This document shows, one piece after another, positions 42,964-53,649 of a stretch of DNA of 64,000 nucleotides. The DNA comes from Bathynomus jamesi (lineage: Eukaryota > Arthropoda > Malacostraca > Isopoda > Cirolanidae). The position numbers and the translations under genes are program-made. A model generated the notes under the pieces. That model was given only the letters and a program-made list of their open reading frames with translations. It was not told where the DNA came from and did not search any database. The stretch lies in contig JAJOZX010002360.1 in assembly GCA_023014485.1 (NCBI GenBank), positions 176,001 through 240,000 of the forward strand, in the 5' to 3' direction. How positions within the stretch are numbered: position 1 is the first letter of the stretch; every line of letters starts with the position of its first letter.

Positions 42964-43555
42964 AAGGGTGATCCAGAGAAATGGGACCCAAAAGAAACCC
43001 CTGTAACTCTTAAAGTATAAGTCCTTTTATAAAATCATACCCATCATTCGAAAGAGAATAGTTACAAGTTTGTACAGGATTGTATAGGTTTTGACAATAG
43101 AAGACAAGATAAGATAGAAAACAAAATAAAAGTGTTAGTTAAAACTAACCCTTCAAGATGACTGCATGGACTGTGGAACAGCTGCGTTTCATAACTGAGC
43201 AATATTATGAGCATGGAAGAAGTGTAGTTTCAGCTCTTAGAAGGTGATTTTGACATCTGAAAATTTGTCTTGAAAGATCTTTGAGCTGAAACTACACTTC
43301 TTCCATACTCATAATATTGCTCAGTTATGAAACGCAGCTGTTCCACAGTCCATGCAGTCATCTTGAAGGGTTAGTTTTAACTAACACTTTTATTTTGTTT
43401 TGTATCTTATCTTGTCTTGTATTGTCAAAACCTATACAATCCTGTACAAACTTGTAACTATTCTCTTTCGAATGATGGGTATGATTTTATAAAAGGACTT
43501 ATACTTTAAGAGTTACAGGGGTTTCTTTTGGGTCCCATTTCTCTGGATCACCCTT
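42964..43555. mobile_element. Near-perfect palindromic mariner derivative
   Basis: Arms of roughly 265-280 bp (42964-43235 and 43277-43555) start AGGGTGATCCAGAGAAATGG. Each arm encodes the same transposase N-terminus (MTAWTVEQLRFITEQYYEHG), in opposite directions. The centre is only about 45 bases. Confidence 0.88.
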
Positions 43556-43559
43556 TATA

Positions 43560-44063
43560 ATATATATCTATTTTTTTTTGTTCATCTTTTGTCGAATTCA
43601 CCGATTTAAAAAGTACCAACTTAACTTAACCTGACGTACTTAACCAACCAATCTAACGAAGCTTTTCGGCATAATTAGTTCGCCCGTTTTACGTGTTTCG
43701 TCCAGTCGTCCAGCTGAGGCGACTGAGACGGGCGGTAGTGCCACCAACCGAAAAAAAAGACTAAGTCCTTTAAAAGGGGAACTGGGTTGAGTCAAATACA
43801 TTACGTACAGCGAGCTCGTCACTAAACTCCGCCTCCACCCTCGCCTCTCAATCTCTCAGACTGGTTTTAGAGTGAAGAACGTCTTTAAACCGTATCATAT
43901 AAGTTGGTTGTCTATTGCAATTATATTATCTCCAGTGAGCGGAGAATCTACCAATCTGCCAAATAAAGTTATGGTCGGGAACTCCTCCTTTATTTCTGGT
44001 CATTCTCAAATGATATTTACGAACGACTGTCTACTTAAAAGTAAATAAAACAAAACAAAACAA
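43560..44063. other. Unassigned sequence
   Basis: No supported gene or repeat. Confidence 0.5.
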
Positions 44064-44066
44064 TTA

Positions 44067-44230
44067 GGCCGGCCGCACACGGGATCGTCTTGCGACTCAC
44101 GACTGACAACTTGGGTCGTGACGATTCGAGTCGCGTGTGATTTTATATTGACAGAATGGGAGCCCGCACAGTGCAGCGACCGCGACGCGATTCTGGGGTA
44201 GTCGCAAGACGATCCTGCGTGCGGCCGGCC
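44067..44230. mobile_element. PIF/Harbinger-like MITE (164 bp)
   Basis: Ends GGCCGGCCGCACACGGGATC and GATCCTGCGTGCGGCCGGCC are inverted over about 30 bp. It is flanked by TTA on both sides, a 3-bp duplication typical of PIF/Harbinger. Confidence 0.8.
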
Positions 44231-44431
44231 TTAAAAGCAATAAATTATGAGACGTTTTTAAAGTAAGAGACGAGACCTAACTGGAAATTCTGCAAAGTTC
44301 TCAAACCATATCGAAAAAGGTATTCAACGAAACCTGTCCTGCACGCAACCACAATAAATCTAACTCTAATAAACTTGTCTTAGACGCCATCCGACGAAAC
44401 CATCGAATCTCTAAACACGTAACGAAATGTA

Positions 44432-44805
44432 CAGGGTGTCCACAATGTTTTGTTACCCCAGTAAAATACTAATTGATTTTCGCTTTTCTTTCAAACCCGT
44501 TTGAAATGTGACCGCAGCAACTATATGATTGAACAACGAATATTGGCTAGTACTAGGGTCTATGAGCGACCACGTAATGGCAAAACCATTGAAAATATTC
44601 GCGCAGACTTCCAGAACAGATTCAATCGTGCGGCTCCTCCAAAAAGAACTCTGTTGAGATAGGAAAAGAAACTGTTCCCAACAGGAACTATAAAAGATAA
44701 ACCAAGAACTGGCAGGCCATCTAGATGATAAATGGGTCTGAAAGAAAAACGAAAATTAGTTAGTACGAGTATTTTACTGGAGTGACAAGACATTGTGGAC
44801 ACCCT
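44432..44805 (+). mobile_element. Mariner deletion derivative (374 bp)
   Basis: Ends CAGGGTGTCCACAATGT are inverted and flanked by TA. The interior encodes NGKTIENIRADFQNRFNRAA and KDKPRTGRPS, a transposase DNA-binding fragment. Same family as 58583-58944. Confidence 0.88.
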
Positions 44806-45414
44806 GTACAATGCCTCAAGCAATATACGTCAATTGCAGAAATAGATTAAGTAACTTAATTGAAAGCAAAATGTGAGTATTTATGGCAATATATTTGTGA
44901 ATTACAAAGACGATGCTAAGAAATAATGTAAGTTGATTTGATAAAAATTTACATAACAAAAAGTAATTTTCTCACAAATTTAACTGCAAATACATTTATA
45001 ACCAATCCTAAGAAAGAGTCAATCATTTAAATTATTACTCTGCTACCATTGGTAAAACCACGGTCGAACTTGTATCGCTTTCTACGCACAACTACTAGGA
45101 AATCTTGGCAGTGCCTTCCCCTATATGCTCCTCTTTATTACTATCTCTGAGAGAGAGGGGTCAAAACCGTAACTTCCACCCTTAAAAATCATGTCACGTA
45201 CAGTAGATACTATTCCTAATGCAGTATCCAGGTAATGTTCGGATTCCTTATCCCTTTTTTTTTATCAATTATTAATTCTTCCCTCAATCGAGGGACTTAC
45301 CTCGACGTATTAAAAATTGTTCAAACTACCTTAATATGGAGTAAGTGACGTTGCATTCAATGGTTTGAAATTATTTTTATGAAAGTGAAATTTTAATACA
45401 TCAAAAAACTAACA
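44806..45414. other. Unassigned sequence
   Basis: No supported gene or repeat. Confidence 0.5.
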
Positions 45415-46115
45415 TCATAGCTTCGAATTAAAAATTACGGATGGACTACCACAAAGAAGTATTTTGGGTCCTTTATTATTCTTCGTCTATGTAAATAGAA
45501 AAGGCTTTCATTATACGGATGATGGTACTTCCTTGATATACTCGAGCAACGATCTTCTATCCCGTAATGAAATAGTAAATAGGATTATCGCGGTAGTTTA
45601 TGATTGGCCAAAAGCCAACAAATTATCATTAAATAAAAATAAAATAAATATTTTGTTAATCACAAAAAAAAATTAATAACAGACTTCGATATAATTACTG
45701 ATTTGCGTAAAACAGCGCGTGTCACTGACGGAAAAAGTTATACCTGATGGCAAATAATTATCTTGACGACAACATATTGAAAAAGTAACTCGCAAACTTT
45801 CCAAGTTTTCGTTAATTTAACAAAATTCAATTTTCTGCTCACCAATACATTTCGTACGTTACATTTTTCTCCATTGTATCCACAAAGCGCATACGATATA
45901 ATTTCATACGTGACAGCGTATATGTGACCACATTATTAATGGGAGTACTTATCTCAAACGCAGACAAATTACACTCTTCAGTGTAGGTTGAAATTTTTAC
46001 ATTTATTTAGAGGTACAAATATGGAATAATCTATCGAATGAATTAAAAGCAATCAATGTTCACTCAACTTTCATAAATCAATTCAAATTTAATAAATTCC
46101 AAACTTATTGAATGT
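45415..46115 (+). pseudogene. Non-LTR reverse transcriptase fragment, degraded
   Basis: It reads LKITDGLPQRSILGPLLFFV, then FHYTDDGTSLIYSS (the catalytic box as YTDD) and KANKLSLNKNKINILLITKK. Downstream, after stops and frameshifts, VQIWNNLSNELKAINVHSTF matches the usual C-terminal block. It is a different family from LINE B and the CR1-like element. Both fingers and endonuclease are missing. Confidence 0.8.
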
Positions 46116-46385
46116 GTTTTAGTTTCAAACAGTAGAAGTAATCGTGTTTTCCAAATGCTCGTAGTTCCTCCCATCTCCCGAGAAGTTAATATCATAAATA
46201 AATAATTGTTTTGCATTTTTAGTTTGAAACTTTAGCACGGGTCGATCTTAAACATTTGTTCAAACCCAAAACAAAATATATATTTCCCGTCAACCTGTCA
46301 GTGGTTCCTCACGGAGGTCGGGTTGACCCCCTACCCCCCACCTCTAGACCTGACTTGATGTAAGAGAATTGCTTTCTTGATTTCT

Positions 46386-47280
46386 CTATTTCACATAGCT
46401 GGGTACGTTTGGCTCATCTGGGATTGTCCTGAGCCAGGTGTCTAGTCTTCTTTTGACGTGTACACCAGTTTTATTTCTTATTTCTTCTGGTAACCAATTA
46501 AATAGTCTCGGCCCGCTGACAACCGAGCTATATTTCTTTAGAGTTGAGGATGTCCTTTGTCCGGCCTTTAATTTGGGAACACTACACATTCTACCTTTCC
46601 TTTTTTCCAATGTTGTTTGGGTGGGTATCGGTTTCAAGTCGAGGTTAGTACTAGCTTTTCTATTATTTTCCATACGTATATTATGGTGTACGTCTCTCTT
46701 CTTCTTTCCAATAAATATAGATTTAATGTACGTAGTCTTTCCCAGTAATTTAGTTCTTTGCAGCTATTGATCTTAATTGCGAAATTTCTTTGAATTCCTT
46801 CTAGTTTATTAATTTTCTTTTCAGATGAAGACGTCAAGACCGAGCAGTATTTGAGACAAAGGAATATCATCCTCAGAATAGCAAAGGTATGATTTGTGTT
46901 TTCAATAAAGGAATCATTACTTCCACGATCCTTCTTTTAAAGGTTCTCAGTATCTGTCCGGTAATTCTTTTTGTTTTATTTATCGCTATCTTATTTTGTG
47001 TCTCAAATTTCGCATCTTCGGTTATTATAACTTTTAAATCTTTTGTTTGTGTGTTTCTTTAAATTTTTTGTCTATTTGGAGCTTAGAATTCTATTTGTTT
47101 CCGTTCCTCATTTCTTCCATATATTAAGACAGTGGTTCTCAAACTGGGGTACGGCGTACGCTCAGAAGTACGCGAGGGAATCTTAGGGGGTACACGAAGG
47201 GGTCCTGGAAATATAACCCCTTTTAATTTTATATACGTTTAACAAACGGCTACGAGTCACACGGTCGTAAAGAAAGTAAA

Positions 47281-47336
<56 letters not shown>

Positions 47337-48160
47337 GAAAATCCAGAAAATCCCGTGAAAGAATTCAAAGGGTACAGAAGAAAAAATTGTTAGAACCGCT
47401 GTATTAAGAACTAAAATTTGTCGATGTTAAATTTCATATTGTTGTCATTTGACCATCTGTATATTTTGTTGGTGTCCGTTTGTACTCGTAAGACTTCCAC
47501 GTCTATAATTTTTAAGCTGATTTTTACATCGTCAGCAAAGGATAATTGCTGTACTATTGGTGGTTACTGTGTTGTCTATGCTTGTTAGTATGATAATGAA
47601 TAGGAGTGGGGCTAATACTGTTCCTTGTGGTTTTGAGCTACGTACTTCCGATTCTGAGGATGATATTCCTTTGATTTTAACAACCTAATGACGTTCTCTG
47701 AGGAAATTATAGATCAATTTCCTCACTTTGCCCGTTATTCAGGTGCGTTTCATTTTATATGCTAAAATGCTTTAGCAAAATTCATTGTTTTCAAGTGCAT
47801 CAGTGATATTGTTATAATGCTTAATTAGTTGTGATAGGCACGATCTTCCTGATCGGAATCCGTGCTATTTCTCATTGAATCTTTCCTGTGTTTCCAAAAA
47901 GTCATAGATTTTCTCTTTAACTATTGTGTCAAATATTTGGGTGAGATGAGATATCAGCGACACTGGTCTATAGTTCTTTGCTTGAGACTTATCCTGCTTC
48001 ATATATTATATATATATAATAGATATATATATATATATATATATATAGACAATGTTCGCCAAGAGATCTTCTCCACATAATATAAGGGTGTAGCTATTTC
48101 ATTCTTACATTTTTCATTCATCAAGGCATTTCATTTGTCCCGAGCCGCAGCTGAAAATGA
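46386..48160 (-). pseudogene. LINE B reverse transcriptase and C-terminus, degraded
   Basis: The C-terminal block is the best preserved. 46634-46870 reads KKINKLEGIQRNFAIKINSC and LNYWERLRTLNLYLLERRRE. 46386-46673 reads GPRLFNWLPEEIRNKTGVHV and PDEPNVPSY. These blocks are absent from copy 1 and so define the 3' part of the family. The RT region further left is recognisable by nucleotide similarity to 6.6-7.3 kb but has many stops. Confidence 0.82.
47130..47401. mobile_element. hAT MITE (272 bp) with perfect 8-bp target duplication
   Basis: Begins CAGTGGTTCTCAAACTGGGG and ends GTTAGAACCGCTG. tattaaga stands on both sides (47122-47129 and 47402-47409). It contains a (TC)n run at about 47284-47336. 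Confidence 0.95.
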
Positions 48161-48213
48161 TTTCATTTGTCCTATATGAAATAAAAACCCACTCTAATAG
48201 ACAGAGTTTATTT

Positions 48214-48252
48214 CCACGACAGTTTCGACGCACTGGCATCCTCCTCGGGTGG
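48214..48252 (-). ncRNA. Hammerhead-like motif, left arm of palindrome
   Basis: Minus strand: CCAC stem I, core CCGAGGA (consensus CTGANGA with one change), stem II GATGCC with CGTC (two bases shorter than the right arm), GAAA, CTGTC, GTGG. Confidence 0.6.
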
Positions 48253-49608
48253 ATACAGAAACACGAATGAACCAAAACAGAGGGAAAAACAGTCCAGGGA
48301 CCGACCGTTAAGAAATTCGCACCTAGGTTAGATCCATTCTCCCGACACCGGAAGGGCATTTTCATTAAGTACATTCGCGCAAATTTAAAACTATCTTCCT
48401 GTTCTAAACAACAGATTCTATTATATTTTTTTACATAATATTACATTATTATTAAATTTATTACATTTAATATTGCATAATTATTTATTACAGAAATTAT
48501 AAATTTATTATTACATTGGTTATTACATTATTGTTTATTATACAGAACTTATAAACCGAAAAACGAATGAAAAAAGCCGATTAGGAAACAATCCAGAGAC
48601 CATTGAGAAATTCGCACCTAGGTTAGATACCGTTCTCCCGACACTGGAAGGGCATTTTATTACAGGGTCCGCTTATAAGTACATTCCCACAAATTAAAAC
48701 TATCTTCTTGTTCTATACATACAGATTCTAATATTTTGACATAATTACTGCATTTATTATTACATTTACATTTTTTAACATTATTATTATTATTACCTTT
48801 ACCCTAATTATTAAATTATAATATTACCTTTATTATTACATCTGTTGCATTTATATTTATTTCCACATTTATTATTTCCATTACGGAGTCGTGGGAACGT
48901 GTTCGAACCTAAGTGTGAATTTCTTAAATGTCTCTGGATTGGAATGTTTCCTTACTCGCCTTTAGTAAATGTAATAATGGAAGTAATAAATGTGAAATAA
49001 ATATAAATGCAACAGATGTAATAATAAAGGTAATATTATAAATTTAATAATTAGGGTAAAGGTAATAATAATAATAATAAATGTTAAAAAATGTAAATGT
49101 AATAATAAATGCAGTAATTATGTCAAAATATTAGAATCTGTATGTATAGAACAAGAAGATAGTTTTAATTTGTGGGAATGTATTATAAGCGGACCCTGTA
49201 ATAAAATGCCCTTCCAGTGTGGGAGAACAGTATCTAACCTAGGTGCGAATTTCTCAATGGTCTCTGGATTGTTTCCTAATCGGCTTTTTTCATTCGTTTT
49301 TCGTTATAAGTTCTGTATAATAAACAATAATGTAATAACCAATGTAATAATAAATTTATAATTTCTGTAATAAATAATTATGCAATATTAAATGTAATAA
49401 ATTTAATAATAAATGTAATAATTATGAAAAAAATATAATAGAATCTGTATGTTTAGAACAGGAAGATAGTTTTAAATTTGCGCGAATGTACTTAATGAAA
49501 ATGCCCTTCCGGTGTCGGAGAATGGGATCTAACCTAGGTGCGAATTTCTTAACGGTCGGTCCCTGGACTGTTTTTCCCTCTTGTTTTGGTTCATTCGTGT
49601 TTCTGTAT

Positions 49609-49649
49609 CCACCCGAGGAGGATGCCAGTGGGCGTCGAAACTGTCGTGG
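49609..49649 (+). ncRNA. Hammerhead-like motif, right arm of palindrome
   Basis: CCAC (49609) pairs with GTGG (49646). The core is CCGAGGA, stem II is GATGCC-AGTG-GGCGTC (six pairs with one G-U), then GAAA and CTGTC. The U4-to-C change in the core would be expected to reduce or abolish cleavage. Confidence 0.65.
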
Positions 49650-50019
49650 AATAAACTCTGTCTATTAGAGTGGGTTTTTATTTTCATATTTGACCTTCAC
49701 GTAGAAAAAAGTGAAGTTTTTTGCATTTATTTGTCCTATAGTTCGCGCTATATCTTCAGGGATAAAAAAACTCCCCAAAACACCGTTATATTCTTTCCTT
49801 GTAATTTCTCTTCAAATAAAGTATTTGTTACTTTCTTGAGTACTAAAAACTGATTCATATTGAGCTCTCAATATTTTAGATTTTTCTTTTAGATCGTTCG
49901 TTAGATCATTATTTTTTTTTTCTGTAAGGGACAATAGCGGGGCAAGTTTCTGTTTTCTTTTCCTAAATTATAGAATTAATTTTGGGTTTTAATTTATTAT
50001 TTCTACGCATCTTCCTCTT

Positions 50020-50026
<7 letters not shown>

Positions 50027-50076
<50 letters not shown>

Positions 50077-50086
50077 ATATATATAT
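50027..50086. repeat. (TA)n microsatellite
   Basis: Interrupted TA tract at the truncated end of LINE B copy 3. Confidence 0.95.
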
Positions 50087-50109
50087 GATCGCGATTGGCC
50101 CCTCCTTCC

Positions 50110-50149
<40 letters not shown>

Positions 50150-50175
50150 TGAAGGAGGGGCCAAGCGCGATCAGT
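50087..50175. repeat. Palindrome with (TA)n centre
   Basis: GATCGCGATTGGCCCCTCC and its near-exact complement stand either side of a TA tract, giving about 27-bp arms. Confidence 0.88.
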
Positions 50176-50522
50176 CGATCACCCGTAAAAATGTGACCTC
50201 CCCCCAACTATATCAGAAGGAGAGAGAGCCAAAATGAAGGTCTCTGAGGCTCGCGATGTCTTTTTTTTTAATTTTGAAAAGATTGTGTAGCGTGTAAAAT
50301 GCGTGTATGTGTAGTGAAGAATAGGGGGAGAAGCGTGTGGTTGAGAGGATGCTGGACTGCTCACAGGGTAGATGAGACAGAAAAAGATCAGCTAAAGAGG
50401 ACACTGACAGGAGAAACGGGAGTTTCAGCACTCCCTGTCTCCTGCCTAACATTCTCCCGGGAGTACTGCCCTGGTCGATTGGTGTCTACAATCTCCTCCT
50501 GCAGAGGAGATTTTAGACACCA

Positions 50523-50597
<75 letters not shown>

Positions 50598-50668
50598 TAA
50601 GTGTGTGTGTGTGTGTATATATATATATAAGCAAAGAACCACAGGGAAAAGGAAAAGGAAACACGAAA

Positions 50669-50708
50669 TCCGAGGGCTTTCGTGATATATTCACATCTTC
50701 ATTTCGGT
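50669..50708 (-). ncRNA. Degenerate hammerhead motif, left arm
   Basis: Minus strand: ATGAAGA in place of CTGAAGA, stem II GTGA/TCAC, GAAA, GCCC. The first core base and stem III are changed. Confidence 0.5.
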
Positions 50709-50714
50709 CTTCTT

Positions 50715-50753
50715 GTCCCTGAAGATGTGAATATATCACGAAAGCGCTCGGAC
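50715..50753 (+). ncRNA. Hammerhead ribozyme motif, right arm
   Basis: Stem I GTCC/GGAC, core CTGAAGA at 50719, stem II GTGA-ATATA-TCAC, GAAA, palindromic GCGC, predicted cleavage after 50749. All core positions conserved. Confidence 0.85.
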
Positions 50754-50856
50754 TTCGTGTTTCCTTTTCCTTTTCCCTGTGGTTCTTTGCTTATTAAAAA
50801 GATCACGTGTTGTTCTGTGATTTTCTTGCATATATGTGTTATATATACACACGTAT

Positions 50857-51100
50857 AAGCTGCGTCCTACCTGCTTAGCAGATAGCTGGTGAGGGAAACT
50901 ATATTTTTGGACCTCTTTGCTAGTGATCCGTTGTCCACGTTGGGCTTCCATCCTGAAAAAGAAAAACTTTAGCATTTATCATTTACTATTACTTATTCGG
51001 ACTACAGTAGATTTAATTATCACAGAAAAGTTCCTTGTTCCATGCACATTAGATCTGTGTATTTCGTAAAAGTTATCTCAGGTGACCATTCTGAGTTGTA
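50857..51100 (+). repeat. Single arm of the inverted repeat at 41 kb
   Basis: It matches the right arm 41345-41590 over about 240 bases (for example GAGGGAA, CCTCTTTGC, TTACTTATTCGGACTA, GTTCCTTGTTCCATGCAC) and ends in (TA)n. Confidence 0.85.
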
Positions 51101-51174
51101 TCATATGTATATATATATATATATATACTTTATAAAATCTCAAATTTAAAGTTATTTTAAATTATAATTGTTGA

Positions 51175-51222
51175 CACTTGACTGATGATGGGAAAGGTTT
51201 ATTTCCCGAAACGTTTGATAAC
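51175..51222 (+). ncRNA. Hammerhead-like motif, solitary
   Basis: CTGATGA at 51182, stem II GGGAAA/TTTCCC, GAAA, CGTT. Core and stem II are perfect, but stem I pairing is weak. Confidence 0.6.
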
Positions 51223-51229
51223 TGAAATG

Positions 51230-51987
51230 AATCGTTTCGTAGACGTGACGGAAAACAATTAAAAGAGTTACGCACTTAATTAAACAACGCTGAAGAACAG
51301 TTATAGTAAACAATCATCGAACTTTATTCATGTTGACAAATGAGGAAAAATCGGAGAGAAAATTTCAAGGTAGTGAAAATAGAAAACGCAAACAATGACA
51401 TTTCGACCAAATCGAATAACCGTTCATTTCGGTCTTAATCACGTCGCTTAAAAACAAGAATAAAAAAAGGACAAGAAAAAAAAGGACAAGGAAAAAAAAA
51501 ACAAGATAAAGAAGAAAACGGGAGGAAAAAATCTTTAGAGAGAACACGATAAAACTATAATCTTAATTTTTTTCTTCCCTGTATTCTTTTAGACCATCTT
51601 AGCGTACATGAGAACGTTTTTGAGGGCTCGTTGTTTTCTTCCTACTGCGGAGCCAACCCGATGACGAAGATGAGACGATGGGAGACGAGGCGTTTATGCC
51701 CCGGGGGACTCCTTCGTCAGGTGGTGCATTTGCCGGATTGAATGGGAATCTCAAGGGGCGGTGGGCACAATCGCATCTCGTCTCACCGACTCTTTCACGA
51801 CGCTATTTTATGAACGGCTTTCCGAGCGTGGAATCTGCAGACGCGAGCGGCGCACCGGGCCGAAACCACAGAGGAGGGGGGGGGGGCAGTCGTAGGACGG
51901 GAAAAGAATGGAGGGGGGGGGGGAGAAATTGATGGGAAAATAAAAAAGGAAAAGGGAGGAGGGGGAGGGGGCAAGAATTGAGCTCAA
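51230..51987. other. Unassigned sequence with a GC-rich patch and G runs
   Basis: The 51600-51930 part is GC-rich for this window and holds an 84-codon plus-strand frame (51678-51932) with no recognisable domain, ending in Gly/Arg low complexity. G runs occur at 51878-51960. It could be single-copy host DNA. Confidence 0.4.
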
Positions 51988-51995
51988 TTTAGGGA

Positions 51996-52051
<56 letters not shown>
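51988..52051. repeat. (TAA)n microsatellite
   Basis: About 21 ATA/TAA units. Confidence 0.97.
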
Positions 52052-52053
<2 letters not shown>

Positions 52054-53083
52054 CACAGCATAAAATCTATTAATAAAAGCCTGCAAGAATGCAAATACGA
52101 AGCCAGAACTGATATATTTGTCATGGAGTATGTGTAAACCAGTGGGAAACCCAGGAGTAGAACTGGGAACCGGGTCTAACAACCGAGACGATAGAAAAGA
52201 ACACGCGAGACAAACACACTTAAAGGAGAAAAGAGAAAAGTGCCATTTTAGGGGTCGAACGAATAAGGGTACCGAGACTAAAACAGAATAGAAATATGTT
52301 ACACGTATATGGAGGATCGAAATGAAATGAAAGATATTTAAATGCATTTATGCCCTTATTATTCTAATTCTAATTATAAATAAAAATAATTACCTAAATC
52401 ATTTATCCACACGTTGCGCCCCCTTGCGTTAAATTTCAGTGCCAAATTTCATAAAAAGGATAACTGTACGTAATAATTAATTGGATGTAGAAATTATTAT
52501 TAACAGTCTGTTGTGGGGATATAAAATATAAATAAATAAGTGGGTATAAGAATTATTAACGTATATCAGTTATATCTATCTTAATATTTATCCGTCTACA
52601 CAAACACACACACACACATATATATATATGTGTGTGTGTGTGTTTGTGTGCATACGCGTATGTACAGTTTCGGAAAAAAAATCGTCTAGAAACCTGAAGT
52701 TTCTATAAAAAACGGAAAAAAATCCTCATTGGTAATACTTTGTTTTTCTTTGTATCTGTTGCTTTTTGTTGTGATAGTAATAAAATTTAAAAAAAAATAA
52801 AGCTCAGTCATTACTGATTAGTAAATTTGTTATGGATTTTAGGCGAACTTTTTTTCCGAAACTCTGCATTGTGTGTGTATACATATTGAACAGATATAAT
52901 ATTGAATTTAAGGTGTGAAAATGTTCCTTTCCTCTGACCAGAGAGCCTGTGGAAGAAATGAAACGAGGTCTTTGATTGAATAATTCCATTTCCGTCCCAA
53001 CATGATCTGAATACACGTTAGGGAGAGATGTACAGGCCCACTCTCCATGGGGTCAGAGACTTCTGTGGTAGAGACACTTTCAG
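52052..53083. other. Unassigned sequence with a dinucleotide palindrome
   Basis: CA-repeat, TA-repeat and TG-repeat at 52597-52652 form an almost perfect palindrome. No gene recognised. Confidence 0.5.
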
Positions 53084-53646
53084 TGGCTAACATGAAAGTG
53101 AGTTACGCTGGTGAGGAAAAGGCCTTATTAATCCCGATTAATAATGGCATACTAACAAAAATCTAGGATTAATGTCTATTACTATTGTTTACTAATTATT
53201 AATTTCTCGTGCGTAATCTAGTATTCAAAACACATTTCTTTGGATTGTTCAGTCCTTATCTCTCGTGTATAGTATTGGTTTCTTCGTATGGTATTGGTAT
53301 AGTGCCTTCAATGGTGACCTTGTATTTGTCATGTCAGTAGTAATAATTTAAGATTAATACACGTTTTAACTATTAATAATACTTATTTTACTTATTTATT
53401 TATTATTATTAATTAATAACAACTAGCCGTTTATTTTTAATAAGAGCCCAGTAAAGCCTAAAGCTTAAAGGCCAAATTAAATAAACTAAATAGTCCAGCT
53501 TCACAATTAGTGATGTCATTTGTAAATTGTAAAACGAATGTATTTATTTTATTATTAATAAAGGTTACTCAATTCAATTAAAATTCAATTCAAAAGGCCT
53601 CCGGAGGCCTTTTCCTCACGAGTGTAACTCTCTTCCATATTAGCCA
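53084..53646. mobile_element. Putative MITE with about 40-bp inverted ends
   Basis: GGCTAACATGAAAGTGAGTT (53084) and its complement, ending GGCTAATATGG in reverse (53646), enclose about 480 bases of AT-rich, non-coding DNA. Both ends continue with GGTGAGGAAAAGGCC. No clear target duplication. Confidence 0.6.
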
Positions 53647-53649
53647 TTG

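Larger units (their letters stand above)
48174..49728. mobile_element. 1.55-kb palindromic insertion with hammerhead motifs (PLE-like derivative)
   Basis: Arms of about 715 bp (48178-48892 and 48967-49682) are inverted around a 74-base centre. It sits inside LINE B between copies of the 11-bp duplication atttgtcctat (48163-48173 and 49729-49739). Each arm has a hammerhead-like motif at its outer end and an AT-rich interior of ATT repeats. No RT or nuclease is readable. Confidence 0.85.
46370..50020 (-). mobile_element. LINE family B, copy 3, with nested insertions
   Basis: Minus strand. C-terminal block at 46386-46870, RT equivalents at 47410-48160, and the region between EN and RT at 49730-50000. 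It is interrupted by a hAT MITE (47130-47401) and a hammerhead-bearing palindrome (48174-49728). Confidence 0.85.
50628..50796. repeat. Palindromic hammerhead pair (about 75-bp arms)
   Basis: Left arm 50628-50697 and right arm 50716-50796 are inverted copies, including GGAAAAGGAAAAGGAAACAC. The left is preceded by (TA)n, (GT)n and (TA)n. Each arm contains a hammerhead-like sequence. Confidence 0.85.

Noticed and set aside
50299..50685. 128-codon plus-strand ORF
   Set aside because: The second half is translated (GT)n and (TA)n; the first half has no recognisable domain.
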